Positions 9,217-16,759 of a stretch of 64,000 nucleotides of DNA are shown here, one piece after another. The notes under the pieces are model-generated. The model was not told the DNA's origin, ran no database searches, and worked only from the letters and a program-made list of their open reading frames with translations. This DNA comes from Sutcliffiella halmapala. GTDB taxonomy: Bacteria; Bacillota; Bacilli; Bacillales; Bacillaceae_I. The position numbers and the translations under genes were made by a program. The stretch spans positions 2,894,702 to 2,958,701 of the forward strand of contig NZ_KV917375.1 in the NCBI RefSeq assembly GCF_002019665.1. The letters are read 5' to 3'. Within the stretch, counting starts at the first letter, position 1. Every line of letters starts with the position of its first letter.

Positions 9217-10758
9217 TTAAACAGGATACACTGGATGTTTTCGATGACTAAAGGTCATTTGCTTACTTGAGTAGTGTGCAAAACGACTTATTAATACATT
9301 ACGTAAGTCTTGTGCAGGTACAATATCATCAACAATTAGCTCGGAAGCTAACTTATAAATATCAATATGCTCCTTGTATTCTTGATGCTTTTCTTGCACA
9401 TATGCTAGCCTTTCTTTCGGATCCTCAATTTCATTAATTTTATTAGAATATACTGCATTGACAGCTGCTTCTGGTCCCATAACTGCAATTTGAGCTGTCG
9501 GTAGTGCAATGCAACAATCTGGTTCAAATGCTGGACCAGCCATGGCATATAAGCCGGCTCCGTATGCTTTTCTCACCACAACCGAAATCTTCGGTACCGT
9601 TGCAGAGCTCATGGCAGCAATTAACTTCGCACCATGACGAATAATTCCTGCTCGCTCAACTTTCGTACCAATCATAAATCCAGGCACATCCGCGAGGAAA
9701 AGGAGTGGTATGTGATAAGCATCGCAAAGCTGAATAAATTTAGCCCCTTTATCCGCTGAGTCTACAAATAAAACTCCACCTTTTACCTTAGGTTGGTTGG
9801 CGATTATTCCAACTACTTTTCCATCAATACGAGCTAGACCAGTAACCAACTCAGGAGCAAACAGCTTCTTAATTTCAAAGAAGCTATTCGCATCAATTAA
9901 TCGATCAATCGCTTCATACATATCGAACGGAGCATTTTGGTTTAACGGAATAATGTCCGTCAAAGATCTTCCTTCTTTCGGACTTACCGCATCTACTTCT
10001 TTGGTTTTGTTTTGGTAGCTACTAGGAAAATAGCTAAGATAGTTACGAGCTTGTTGGATTGCTTCTTCTTCAGTTGCAGCTAAGACATCCCCACATCCAC
10101 TTACAGAGCAGTGCATTCTTGCTCCACCCATTTCTTCCAATGTAACCTTCTCACCAATTACTTTTTCGGCCATGCGCGGAGACCCTAAGTACATGGAAGC
10201 ATTCCCGTCTACCATCACCACGATATCACAAAATGCCGGAATATAGGCCCCACCAGCTGCTGATGGTCCAAAAAGTAAACAAATTTGTGGAACCATCCCA
10301 GAAAGCTTTACTTGATTGTAAAAGATTTTTCCTGCTCCACGACGATTAGGGAACATATCTAACTGATCGGTAATTCTAGCCCCTGCTGAGTCAACTAAAT
10401 AAAGAATCGGGACCAGTAGCTTTTCCGCTGTTTCTTGAATGCGAATGATTTTCTCTACAGTTCTAGCTCCCCAGGATCCTGCTTTTACAGTAGAATCATT
10501 TGCCATCACACAGACGGTTTGTCCATTTATTTTCCCAATCGCAGTCACTACTCCATCAGCTGGCAAACCCTGTGCTTTATTATTTGCGAACATTCCATCT
10601 TCATCATATTGACCATTATCAAATAATAATGCTAAGCGGTCACGGACAAACATTTTATTTTGTTCTTTTAATTTTTCGTGGTATTTTTCACTTCCACCAC
10701 TTTTTATCTTGTCTACCGTTTGCTGAAACTGTTGATCTAGATCATTTATTTTAATCAT
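9217..10758 (-). CDS. Acyl-CoA carboxylase carboxyltransferase subunit (YngE/methylcrotonyl-CoA type)
   Basis: Transfers the carboxyl group from biotin to an acyl-CoA. The 513-residue protein has both crotonase-fold halves of the family: an N-terminal half with GKINGQTVCVMANDST, LVDSAGARI and GPSAAGGAYIPAF, and a C-terminal half with ANQPKVKGGVLF, ADVPGFMIGTKVE and KAYGAGLYAM. The ATG follows GGAGG. Strong resemblance to YngE of B. subtilis and to methylcrotonyl-CoA carboxylase beta subunits suggests 3-methylcrotonyl-CoA (leucine breakdown), but a propionyl-CoA enzyme cannot be excluded by reading. It is the last gene of a three-gene operon. Confidence 0.85.
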   Translation of the reverse strand: MIKINDLDQQFQQTVDKIKSGGSEKYHEKLKEQNKMFVRDRLALLFDNGQYDEDGMFANNKAQGLPADGVVTAIGKINGQTVCVMANDSTVKAGSWGARTVEKIIRIQETAEKLLVPILYLVDSAGARITDQLDMFPNRRGAGKIFYNQVKLSGMVPQICLLFGPSAAGGAYIPAFCDIVVMVDGNASMYLGSPRMAEKVIGEKVTLEEMGGARMHCSVSGCGDVLAATEEEAIQQARNYLSYFPSSYQNKTKEVDAVSPKEGRSLTDIIPLNQNAPFDMYEAIDRLIDANSFFEIKKLFAPELVTGLARIDGKVVGIIANQPKVKGGVLFVDSADKGAKFIQLCDAYHIPLLFLADVPGFMIGTKVERAGIIRHGAKLIAAMSSATVPKISVVVRKAYGAGLYAMAGPAFEPDCCIALPTAQIAVMGPEAAVNAVYSNKINEIEDPKERLAYVQEKHQEYKEHIDIYKLASELIVDDIVPAQDLRNVLISRFAHYSSKQMTFSHRKHPVYPV

Positions 10759-10792
10759 GACGATCCTCCATTTTCATTCTTCGTTGTATTTT

Positions 10793-11005
10793 TTATTCTA
10801 ATTCTAAAAGCACATCTCCATCGTTTACAAAATCACCTTCTGCAATGGAAAGAGATGCAACCTTTCCATCTATTGCTACTTCAATTGGAATTTCCATTTT
10901 CATTGATTCTAATATAATGACCGTTTGTCCTGCAGTGACATCGTCTCCAGCACTCACCAAAACTTTCCAAACTGTACCTGCCATCGATGCTTCAATCTTT
11001 TTCAT
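10793..11005 (-). CDS. Biotin carboxyl carrier protein (free-standing, 70 residues)
   Basis: Carries biotin between the carboxylase and carboxyltransferase subunits encoded on either side. It is only a biotinyl domain, with the biotinylation motif ESMKM and lysine at about residue 36, plus the symmetric G-D and E-G-D-x-V turns of the lipoyl/biotinyl fold. The size is like YngHB of B. subtilis rather than AccB (about 160 residues), so it is unlikely to serve fatty acid synthesis. The start follows AGGAGG. Confidence 0.9.
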   Translation of the reverse strand: MKKIEASMAGTVWKVLVSAGDDVTAGQTVIILESMKMEIPIEVAIDGKVASLSIAEGDFVNDGDVLLELE

Positions 11006-11032
11006 TATGATTTCCTCCTAAGATTCATGATG

Positions 11033-12388
11033 TTATAGTAATTGATTTTTTGTAATCGGCTCCATATTCTGAATAAAGCCTGTGTGGTAATTCCCTGCTT
11101 GAAACTCTTCCGTTTCCAACACATGGCGCAAAAATGGAAGATTAGTTTTTATCCCAGTCACTAAAGCCTTAGCTAAATATTGTTTTGCTCTCGCTATTGT
11201 TTGCTCTCTTGTTTCATCGGTGATTATTATTTTCGCTATCATCGGATCATAAAATGGAGTCACTTTTAGATCCGGGCCATACCCACTATCAATTCGAACT
11301 CCTTCTTCTTCTGGTAAATGCCAAGTAGTAATTTGTCCTGGAGATGGAAAGAAAGTGACAGGATCTTCTGCATAAAGTCTTAACTCAATGGAATGTCCGT
11401 TACTTATGATTTCCTCTTGCGTTAATGGTAAAGCATTCCCTTTAGATACAAGGAGCTGCCACTCCACTAAATCTAATCCTGTTATTGATTCCGTTACGGG
11501 ATGCTCCACTTGCAATCGCGTATTCATTTCTAGAAAATAAAAGTTTTCCTGCTCATCCATAATAAATTCAACAGTCCCTGCGTTAACATACTGAACTGTT
11601 TTCGCAGCCTTGACTGCTGCCTCACAAATCTTCATTCTTGCTTCATCACTAATTGCAGGGCTCTGTGCCTCTTCTATCACTTTTTGATTTCGTCTTTGAA
11701 CAGAGCAATTTCTTTCATACATATGTACAACATTGCCATGAGCATCGCCAAAGATTTGAACTTCAATATGCTTGGCGTTACCTACATATTTTTCAATAAA
11801 CATATCTTCATTTTTAAAGTAGGCTTTTGCTCTTTTTTTCGTTTGCTCAAATGTATTTTCGATATCCTGTATAGTTTCGCAGCGATGCATGCCAATTCCA
11901 CCGCCACCACCGCTAGCTTTCAACATAACAGGAAACCCCATTTCTTCTGCTAATTGGCAAGCTTCCTCTAATGATTCGAGCGGCCGCTCAGATCCAGGGA
12001 CAACAGGGACTCCAGCTTGAATCATCGCTCTCCTTGAAGAAAGTTTATCTCCCATTAGTTTAATAACTTCTACTGAAGGACCAATAAATACGAGGCCAGC
12101 TTTTTGTAGAGCCTCTGAGAACTCACCATTTTCAGATAAAAAACCATAGCCAGGGTGAACCGCATCGACGTTTTCTTCTTTCGCTATCTCAAGCAATCTT
12201 TCAATATTTAAGTAAGATTTCTGCGGAGGTGGCTCTCCTATATGCCTTGCATGTGTTGCTAATTGAACATATGGTAGATCCTTATCAGCTTCGGAATAAA
12301 CTGCAACGGTCTCGATTCCCAACCGATTACATGTTCGAATAATACGTTCTGCTATTTCCCCTCGATTGGCAATTAATATCTTTTGCAT
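11033..12388 (-). CDS. Biotin carboxylase subunit of acyl-CoA carboxylase (YngH/AccC-like)
   Basis: ATP-dependent carboxylation of the biotin on the carrier protein. It begins MQKILIANRGEIAERIIRT and has the glycine-rich ATP-grasp loop KASGGGGGIGM, HIEVQIFGD, ERNCSVQRRNQK and the EMNTRLQVEHPVTE signature, then the biotin carboxylase C-terminal domain. The open frame extends 72 bases further, but the ATG at 12388 with AAAGGGGAT upstream matches the family N-terminus (451 residues). First gene of the operon with the 70-residue carrier and the carboxyltransferase; two CcpA-type cre lie 200-300 bases upstream. Confidence 0.88.
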   Translation of the reverse strand: MQKILIANRGEIAERIIRTCNRLGIETVAVYSEADKDLPYVQLATHARHIGEPPPQKSYLNIERLLEIAKEENVDAVHPGYGFLSENGEFSEALQKAGLVFIGPSVEVIKLMGDKLSSRRAMIQAGVPVVPGSERPLESLEEACQLAEEMGFPVMLKASGGGGGIGMHRCETIQDIENTFEQTKKRAKAYFKNEDMFIEKYVGNAKHIEVQIFGDAHGNVVHMYERNCSVQRRNQKVIEEAQSPAISDEARMKICEAAVKAAKTVQYVNAGTVEFIMDEQENFYFLEMNTRLQVEHPVTESITGLDLVEWQLLVSKGNALPLTQEEIISNGHSIELRLYAEDPVTFFPSPGQITTWHLPEEEGVRIDSGYGPDLKVTPFYDPMIAKIIITDETREQTIARAKQYLAKALVTGIKTNLPFLRHVLETEEFQAGNYHTGFIQNMEPITKNQLL

Positions 12389-12585
12389 GGAGCTATCCCC
12401 TTTCTTATCAACATTCACTAGTTCCTTGTTGCTAGCACTAACCAACATGAAAAAACTCACACTTCATTTTTATACGAAAGATTAGGCAATTATTAACCTT
12501 TATCAATTTAACTCTTCACTTACAGAGCATAAAGCACCTAATCATTACTATTACTTCTACATAATACTTTCATTTCCTTCTTTTT

Positions 12586-12600
12586 TTGCAAACGCTTTCT
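12586..12600 (+). promoter_or_regulatory. CcpA cre (perfect consensus)
   Basis: TTGCAAACGCTTTCT fits the cre consensus WTGNAANCGNWNNCW at every fixed position. It lies 198 bases upstream of the biotin carboxylase start (minus strand) and just upstream of the probable ylbP promoter (plus strand), so the controlled gene is uncertain; repression of the carboxylase operon in glucose would be sensible. Confidence 0.65.
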
Positions 12601-12607
12601 AAAATTA

Positions 12608-12645
12608 TTGCAGAATTTTTTGTTTTTTTGTTATATAATTATAAT
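12608..12645 (+). promoter_or_regulatory. Probable sigma-A promoter of ylbP
   Basis: TTGCAG at 12608 is followed by overlapping TATATA/TATAAT candidates at 12632-12645; the exact pairing of minus-35 and minus-10 boxes is unclear. Confidence 0.4.
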
Positions 12646-12675
12646 GAAAAGAATCCACTTATCGTAATAAGATAA

Positions 12676-12690
12676 TAGAAAGCGCTTTAT
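12676..12690 (+). promoter_or_regulatory. Second, degenerate cre-like site
   Basis: TAGAAAGCGCTTTAT has the palindromic core AAAGCGCTTT but two departures from the cre consensus. It lies downstream of the probable ylbP promoter and 45 bases before the gene. Confidence 0.4.
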
Positions 12691-12735
12691 TGTAATATGC
12701 TAATCAAGCGCAGAGAGCCATGAGGGGGAAAAGGA

Positions 12736-13242
12736 ATGACAGTAAAAAAATTATCAATTAACTATAAAACTTTAGAAGAATTTAAACAATTTAGAGAATA
12801 TGGGATTCAGGAGTTATCGATGCTTGAGGATCTTCAAGATAATATGATTGAAAATGACAGTGAATCACCTTTTTACGGCATTTATTTTGGCGAAAAATTA
12901 GTAGCACGCATGAGCTTATATAGAGTACAAAAAGAATTAGATAAATATTTCGAACCACAGCAGGACTATTTAGAGCTTTGGAAGTTAGAAGTGTTAACTG
13001 CCTACCAACGTAAAGGTTTTGGTAAAGAATTGGTGGAATTCGCTAAAGGATTTGGTTTGCCAATCAAAACAAATCCTCGAATTAAATCTGCCGACTTCTG
13101 GAATCATTTAGGCTTCACTTCTGTCAATTACGATGTAAATCGCGACCTTGGGGAGAACCCATTAGTATGGTATCCAAAAGGCGTTTCCGCACAAGCACGA
13201 CCACAATCAAGTACATCCGATCTAACAGATACTACCGAATAA
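12736..13242 (+). CDS. ylbP: GNAT family N-acetyltransferase YlbP
   Basis: Predicted cytoplasmic acetyl-CoA-dependent N-acetyltransferase of unknown substrate, 168 residues. A GNAT core is visible: FYGIYFGEKLVARMSLYRV (beta strands), LWKLEVLTAYQRKGFGKELVEFAK (strand and the Q/R-x-x-G-x-G/A acetyl-CoA loop) and a C-terminal FWNHLGF motif. The tail after about residue 150 is rich in S/T/Q and probably disordered. The ATG follows GAGGGGGAAAAGG. It lies alone on the plus strand with its own terminator and with cre-like sites in front, unlike the B. subtilis arrangement next to panE, because the carboxylase operon intervenes. Confidence 0.85.
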   Translation: MTVKKLSINYKTLEEFKQFREYGIQELSMLEDLQDNMIENDSESPFYGIYFGEKLVARMSLYRVQKELDKYFEPQQDYLELWKLEVLTAYQRKGFGKELVEFAKGFGLPIKTNPRIKSADFWNHLGFTSVNYDVNRDLGENPLVWYPKGVSAQARPQSSTSDLTDTTE

Positions 13243-13248
13243 ATGAAA

Positions 13249-13291
13249 GAGGAACCAGTCAAGTAATAGCTGACCGGTTCCTCCTTTTTTA
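13249..13291 (+). terminator. Terminator of ylbP
   Basis: GAGGAACCaGTCA / TGACcGGTTCCTC arms with a 9-base loop and a following T run. Confidence 0.9.
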
Positions 13292-13322
13292 TTCATTCTA
13301 AATGGACAATTTCTTTTTATTT

Positions 13323-13739
13323 TTATAGGAAGCGCTTTTTCATATCTGGGCTTGGAATCATACATTCATCTTTTTTCCCAAACCATTTGTAGCGATTTTT
13401 TGCGATGTAACCATAAATGAGGTCTCTTAACGGCTTTGGAACGATTATGAGAGGGTAGAAGAACTTCCATGCTCCACCAAGGTTCTTCAACACTTTTAAT
13501 CCAGCAGAAGATTTTGTGTAATAGTTGTCTCCATCGATAAAATAAAAGCTATCAAAATCATTTAATGGAAGATCAAGATTTTTTAATATACTTTGCCCTA
13601 CTTCTGATTGTAAAGACGCAAATTTAAAGACTGCTTTCTTATCATGCTTAATAACAAACATAACTAACGAATTACACATATTACATACTCCGTCAAATAA
13701 TAAAATAGGCTGAGAAGGTTTTTCTTTTTTGCTTACCAT
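13323..13739 (-). CDS. DCC family thiol-disulfide oxidoreductase-like protein
   Basis: Member of the DCC (DxxCxxC) family, also called YuxK type; predicted thioredoxin-like fold and redox role, with no known substrate. The signature FDGVCNMCNS is near residue 17, and FKFASLQSEVGQ and SSAGLKVLKNLGG follow as in the family. The protein has 138 residues from the ATG at 13739, which has GAGGG 7 bases upstream; a longer frame would start 30 bases earlier without a good site. No membrane segment or signal peptide. Confidence 0.85.
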   Translation of the reverse strand: MVSKKEKPSQPILLFDGVCNMCNSLVMFVIKHDKKAVFKFASLQSEVGQSILKNLDLPLNDFDSFYFIDGDNYYTKSSAGLKVLKNLGGAWKFFYPLIIVPKPLRDLIYGYIAKNRYKWFGKKDECMIPSPDMKKRFL

Positions 13740-13847
13740 AGTAAACCCTCGCTTTATATAGGTATGCAACTATTATACCTCTACTTGTTAATATAGTAGA
13801 GGTTTTATGCTCAACATTTCAAAAAGAAAGGGTTACTATTTAATCGA

Positions 13848-13875
13848 AAAAGACCACTTTCACAAGTGGCCTTTT
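13848..13875 (-). terminator. Terminator after the RsfA-like gene
   Basis: AAAAGRCCACTT / AAGTGGCCTTTT arms with a 4-base loop, 11 bases past the stop of the rsfA-like gene. Confidence 0.8.
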
Positions 13876-13886
13876 AATGAAATCAG

Positions 13887-14504
13887 CTATTTTTCAACTC
13901 TTTCTAGGTTACCATTACGGTCCATCTGAAATTTTACTTTTTTGTTTTTTTCATCATCTTGGAGAACCACCATTTTACGTGCTCTTTCCATAATTTCGAT
14001 AAGCGCACGGTAATCCTCTTCTACAAGATTCATAGATGTTTCTAGCTCGATCTTTGCTTCAGCTAGTAATTGTACTTCTCCTTCTAGCTTTTCTACTTTT
14101 CTCTTTAGTGTATAGTTTTCATCTTTAAGCTTCGTATATTCATTTTCCAGTTGTTCTAAATGATTAAGATAACTAATGACAGCTGAGATGGTCAGGTTAT
14201 CGGTTGCATATAACTTATTGTTTATACTATTATAGTCTGTTTCTGCATGATCAGGAAGTTTTATAGCATGTTCCTTTTTGAGTTCCTTACGCTGTTTCTT
14301 TGCAAGTTCTATTCCTGATTTATACTGTTTTCTAACATATGAATTCCATCTAAATCCACAAGCAGCTGAAGTACGTGTAAGCTTTTTCCCAACTTCCTCA
14401 AAGGCTGTTAATTGCGTTCCACCATCTCTAATATATCGCAACACCACTTCCGCCAACAATAAATCTTCATCTTGAGTCCAAGCATCTTGACGAACGGTAG
14501 ACAT
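13887..14504 (-). CDS. RsfA family prespore-specific transcriptional regulator (YlbO-like)
   Basis: Probable DNA-binding regulator of sporulation. RsfA modulates sigma-F-dependent genes in the forespore of B. subtilis and YlbO is its paralogue in the mother cell. The N-terminal Myb/SANT-like domain (about residues 5-60) shows QDAWTQDEDLLLAEVVLRYI and ACGFRWNSYVRKQY with the characteristic tryptophans; residues about 105-170 form a long coiled coil. 205 residues. The start follows AAGGGGGAT. The ylb position favours the YlbO lineage. Confidence 0.85.
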   Translation of the reverse strand: MSTVRQDAWTQDEDLLLAEVVLRYIRDGGTQLTAFEEVGKKLTRTSAACGFRWNSYVRKQYKSGIELAKKQRKELKKEHAIKLPDHAETDYNSINNKLYATDNLTISAVISYLNHLEQLENEYTKLKDENYTLKRKVEKLEGEVQLLAEAKIELETSMNLVEEDYRALIEIMERARKMVVLQDDEKNKKVKFQMDRNGNLERVEK

Positions 14505-14596
14505 AGGCTATCCCCCTTACACACTTTTTTATCATATACATATGCAAGTAGTAGAAAAGATAGACTATTTGAGTGATTAAAAAGGACGGGACTACC

Positions 14597-15385
14597 TTAT
14601 TTTTTCTTTCTTTTTAGGAAATCTGCGACTGCATCATGATGTTCATCTTGTTCCCAAAGAATCGAACATTGTGTCACTTCAGCTAGCATCCTATCCTTTA
14701 AATTAGTATGATCCCATTTTGCGATTAATGCTTTTTTATAACTCCGTAAAACATTAGCAGATGAAATTATATATTGATCGATATCTGAATTAGAGGAAGC
14801 TTCATCTTCATGTTTTTGTATAATCTTTTGAATAAAGCCTAATTCTTTTGCCTCTTCCGCAGTGTAGATTGCACTTGAAGAAAGCATTTTTAATGCATTA
14901 GGGCCCGTTGCCTTTTCAAAGAGCATACTTGCGCCGCCCCAACCTGTAGTGATGCCGAGTTTCCCTTGAATAAATCCTACTTTTGCATGAGGAACCGCCA
15001 AGCGGAAATCGCACGCAGCTGCAATTTCACAACCTCCTCCGACAGCCGTACCATTTATAAGCGCAAAAGTGGGCATTGGAATGGTCATGAGTGAATATAA
15101 AATATTAGCCATTTTAGAGAGCATGCTGAACGCTTCTTCTTTTGTATGTAGGGCATGAAAGACGGAAAGGTCTCCTCCTGAACAAAAGGAATGGTCGCCA
15201 GTTCCGGTTATCACGAATGCCCGAATTGATGTATCATTTTTGGCATTAGCAATTGCTTTTTTTAGTTCATTCATTACATCATAATCAACTGCGTTTCTTT
15301 TATCAGGTCGGTTGATTTTAAACCAAAATAGATTATTTTCGTCTTTATAGGTAATTATTTTTTGTGAATGGTTATTATGCATCAT
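14597..15385 (-). CDS. Enoyl-CoA hydratase/isomerase family protein
   Basis: Crotonase-superfamily enzyme with a probable role in acyl-CoA turnover. It shows FKINRPDKRNAVDYDVM, the oxyanion-hole segment CSGGDLSVFHAL and INGTAVGGGCEIAAACDFRLA. The catalytic glutamates are not placed exactly as in classical hydratases, where the segment after GLITGWGG is followed by a conserved E, so the exact reaction is open. 262 residues from the ATG pair at 15385, which has AAAGGTGG 8 bases upstream. It lies 2 kb from the acyl-CoA carboxylase operon but on a separate transcript; a link to branched-chain acyl-CoA degradation is inference. Confidence 0.75.
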   Translation of the reverse strand: MMHNNHSQKIITYKDENNLFWFKINRPDKRNAVDYDVMNELKKAIANAKNDTSIRAFVITGTGDHSFCSGGDLSVFHALHTKEEAFSMLSKMANILYSLMTIPMPTFALINGTAVGGGCEIAAACDFRLAVPHAKVGFIQGKLGITTGWGGASMLFEKATGPNALKMLSSSAIYTAEEAKELGFIQKIIQKHEDEASSNSDIDQYIISSANVLRSYKKALIAKWDHTNLKDRMLAEVTQCSILWEQDEHHDAVADFLKRKKK

Positions 15386-15487
15386 TTTAGGAGCCACCTT
15401 TTTGTATGTATTTAACACTTATTTTAAATGAATAGGTAGGGATATTTGTTGATTTTAACAAAAAACCACCCTGAAAATAAGTAGGTT

Positions 15488-15634
15488 GGCTGTTAAACTC
15501 CCTGTAGATCTCCGTTGCAAGTGTTCGCTTTCCGCGGGGCGCCTGTGGAGCCTCCTCGGCTTTTGCCTGCGTGGTCTCCACAAAACGCAACTTCCCGCAG
15601 GAGTCTCACACCTTCCACTTCAATCTACAGGGGA
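15488..15634. repeat. Dispersed palindromic repeat, copy A
   Basis: About 147 bp bounded by inverted repeats CCCTGTAGAT (15500-15509) and ATCTACAGGG (15623-15632), with the core CGCTTTCCGCGGGGCG and an inner inverted repeat GTGGAG/CTCCAC. Related copies are at 26353-26536, 39670-39742 and as fragments at 49755, 22935 and 56302. Such elements occur in many Bacillus intergenic regions; no coding capacity. Confidence 0.75.
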
Positions 15635-15736
15635 GACGAGAAAACTTAACTTTCCTCTTTTTCATCAACCATTGGGCAATTTTTCTTTGTATTCCATGGG
15701 TGTCTACCCTGAGCATATAAGGTGACCTCCTTGAAA

Positions 15737-15790
15737 ACCCTGTTAATTTCCGTGCCAAGTGTTGGCTTTACATAGGACGTTCTCGGGGTA
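15737..15790. repeat. Fragment of the same palindromic repeat (left end)
   Basis: CCCTGTTAATTTCCGTGCC AAGTGTTGGCTTT matches the left end of copy A with substitutions and then loses similarity. It lies 100 bp from copy A in the same orientation. Confidence 0.5.
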
Positions 15791-15826
15791 GTTTGAAATC
15801 AAGGATTAATTTTAATGAATTCAACA

Positions 15827-15862
15827 AAAAAAGCACAAGGTAATATACCTTTGTGCTTTTTT
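15827..15862 (-). terminator. Terminator of rpmF
   Basis: AAAAAAGCACAAGG / CCTTTGTGCTTTTTT arms with a 7-base loop just before the rpmF stop on the minus strand. Confidence 0.9.
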
Positions 15863-15864
15863 CA

Positions 15865-16038
15865 TTATTTATTTACTACTTCTTTTCCTTTGTAGGTACC
15901 GCAGCTTGAGCATACACGGTGTGATAATTTCATTTCACCGCAGCTTGGGCATTCTACCATACCAGGAACTTGTAGTTTAAAGTGTGTACGACGCTTTCTC
16001 TTCACAGTTTTAGACGTTCTTCTAAAAGGTACAGCCAT
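15865..16038 (-). CDS. rpmF: Large ribosomal subunit protein bL32, zinc-binding form
   Basis: Ribosomal protein of the 50S subunit, 57 residues, beginning [19 protein letters not shown]. Two cysteine pairs, CPSCG and CSSCG, form a zinc ribbon, so this is the C+ form. The ATG at 16038 has AAGGAGGTGG upstream; a GTG three codons earlier lies within that site. It follows ylbN with 45 bases between, the conserved ylbN-rpmF operon. Confidence 0.97.
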   Translation of the reverse strand: MAVPFRRTSKTVKRKRRTHFKLQVPGMVECPSCGEMKLSHRVCSSCGTYKGKEVVNK

Positions 16039-16082
16039 TCTTCCCACCTCCTTAAAACGAGTAACATTTGGTAATTATACCT

Positions 16083-16598
16083 TTACTCTTGGTCCTTCTC
16101 AAAAAACTTAGCCAGTCCGGCAAGTCTAGGATCAACCTTGTTTTCTTGATCCTTTTCTGAAACGACGCCCCAGTCTTTACCAGACTGTGGTGCTGCCTCT
16201 TCCATATTAGGAGAGTCACTGAAAATTTGCAACGGTATTTCTGCAAGTATTGCTTCATGAATTATTGGTAATAATTCTATCACATCACCTTGCACCATAT
16301 GCAATTCTTCTTCATCGCTTTCATATTCTGCAGGCTGAAATAAGAATGTTTCAGTTGTTTTTATAGTAAAAGGATAGTTCACATCAACCAATGTACGTGA
16401 ACAAGGTAAAACCATACTACCTTCCAAAGTTAAATGGAATGTAGCACTTTTAGAACTTAAATCAGCTTTACCAGTTACGTGAACTGGATCAATAGATCGA
16501 ATTTCACTATTTGTCGTAATATCATTTACATCAACTGTTTCATCGATTTCTAAACCCTTATGTTGTAACTGATTTAACTGGAATAATGTCCATTTCAA
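16083..16598 (-). CDS. ylbN: YceD/DUF177 family protein YlbN, TTG start
   Basis: Conserved protein linked to large-subunit rRNA accumulation in bacteria and plastids, nearly always upstream of rpmF. It has the family cysteine segment MVLPCSRTLVDV and a highly acidic middle (ESDEEE), but no recognised enzymatic motif. The usual N-terminus is M-K-W followed by a leucine-rich helix; this requires the TTG at 16598 (or the adjacent TTG at 16601), with GAGGTG 6-9 bases upstream, rather than the GTG that overlaps the ribosome binding site. 171 residues. Confidence 0.85.
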   Translation of the reverse strand: MKWTLFQLNQLQHKGLEIDETVDVNDITTNSEIRSIDPVHVTGKADLSSKSATFHLTLEGSMVLPCSRTLVDVNYPFTIKTTETFLFQPAEYESDEEELHMVQGDVIELLPIIHEAILAEIPLQIFSDSPNMEEAAPQSGKDWGVVSEKDQENKVDPRLAGLAKFFEKDQE

Positions 16599-16759
16599 CA
16601 AGATATTCACCTCAAGGCAACAAAAGTAATTATAGCTTTCGCAAGATTATTTGTCAATATTTTTTCTTTACACTATAATTATAGACATAATCGTTTATTT
16701 TGAACAAGTGCCTAATAAAAAATAGCGATAAAATTCTATATATAAAAAGGGGCCCAAAA

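Noticed and set aside
15387-15590. 67-codon minus-strand frame over repeat copy A
   Set aside because: It lies within the palindromic repeat and overlaps the start region of the crotonase-family gene; the encoded arginine/proline-rich sequence has no family resemblance.
15486-15725. 79-codon plus-strand frame over repeat copy A
   Set aside because: Same repeat, opposite strand; no ribosome binding site and low complexity.
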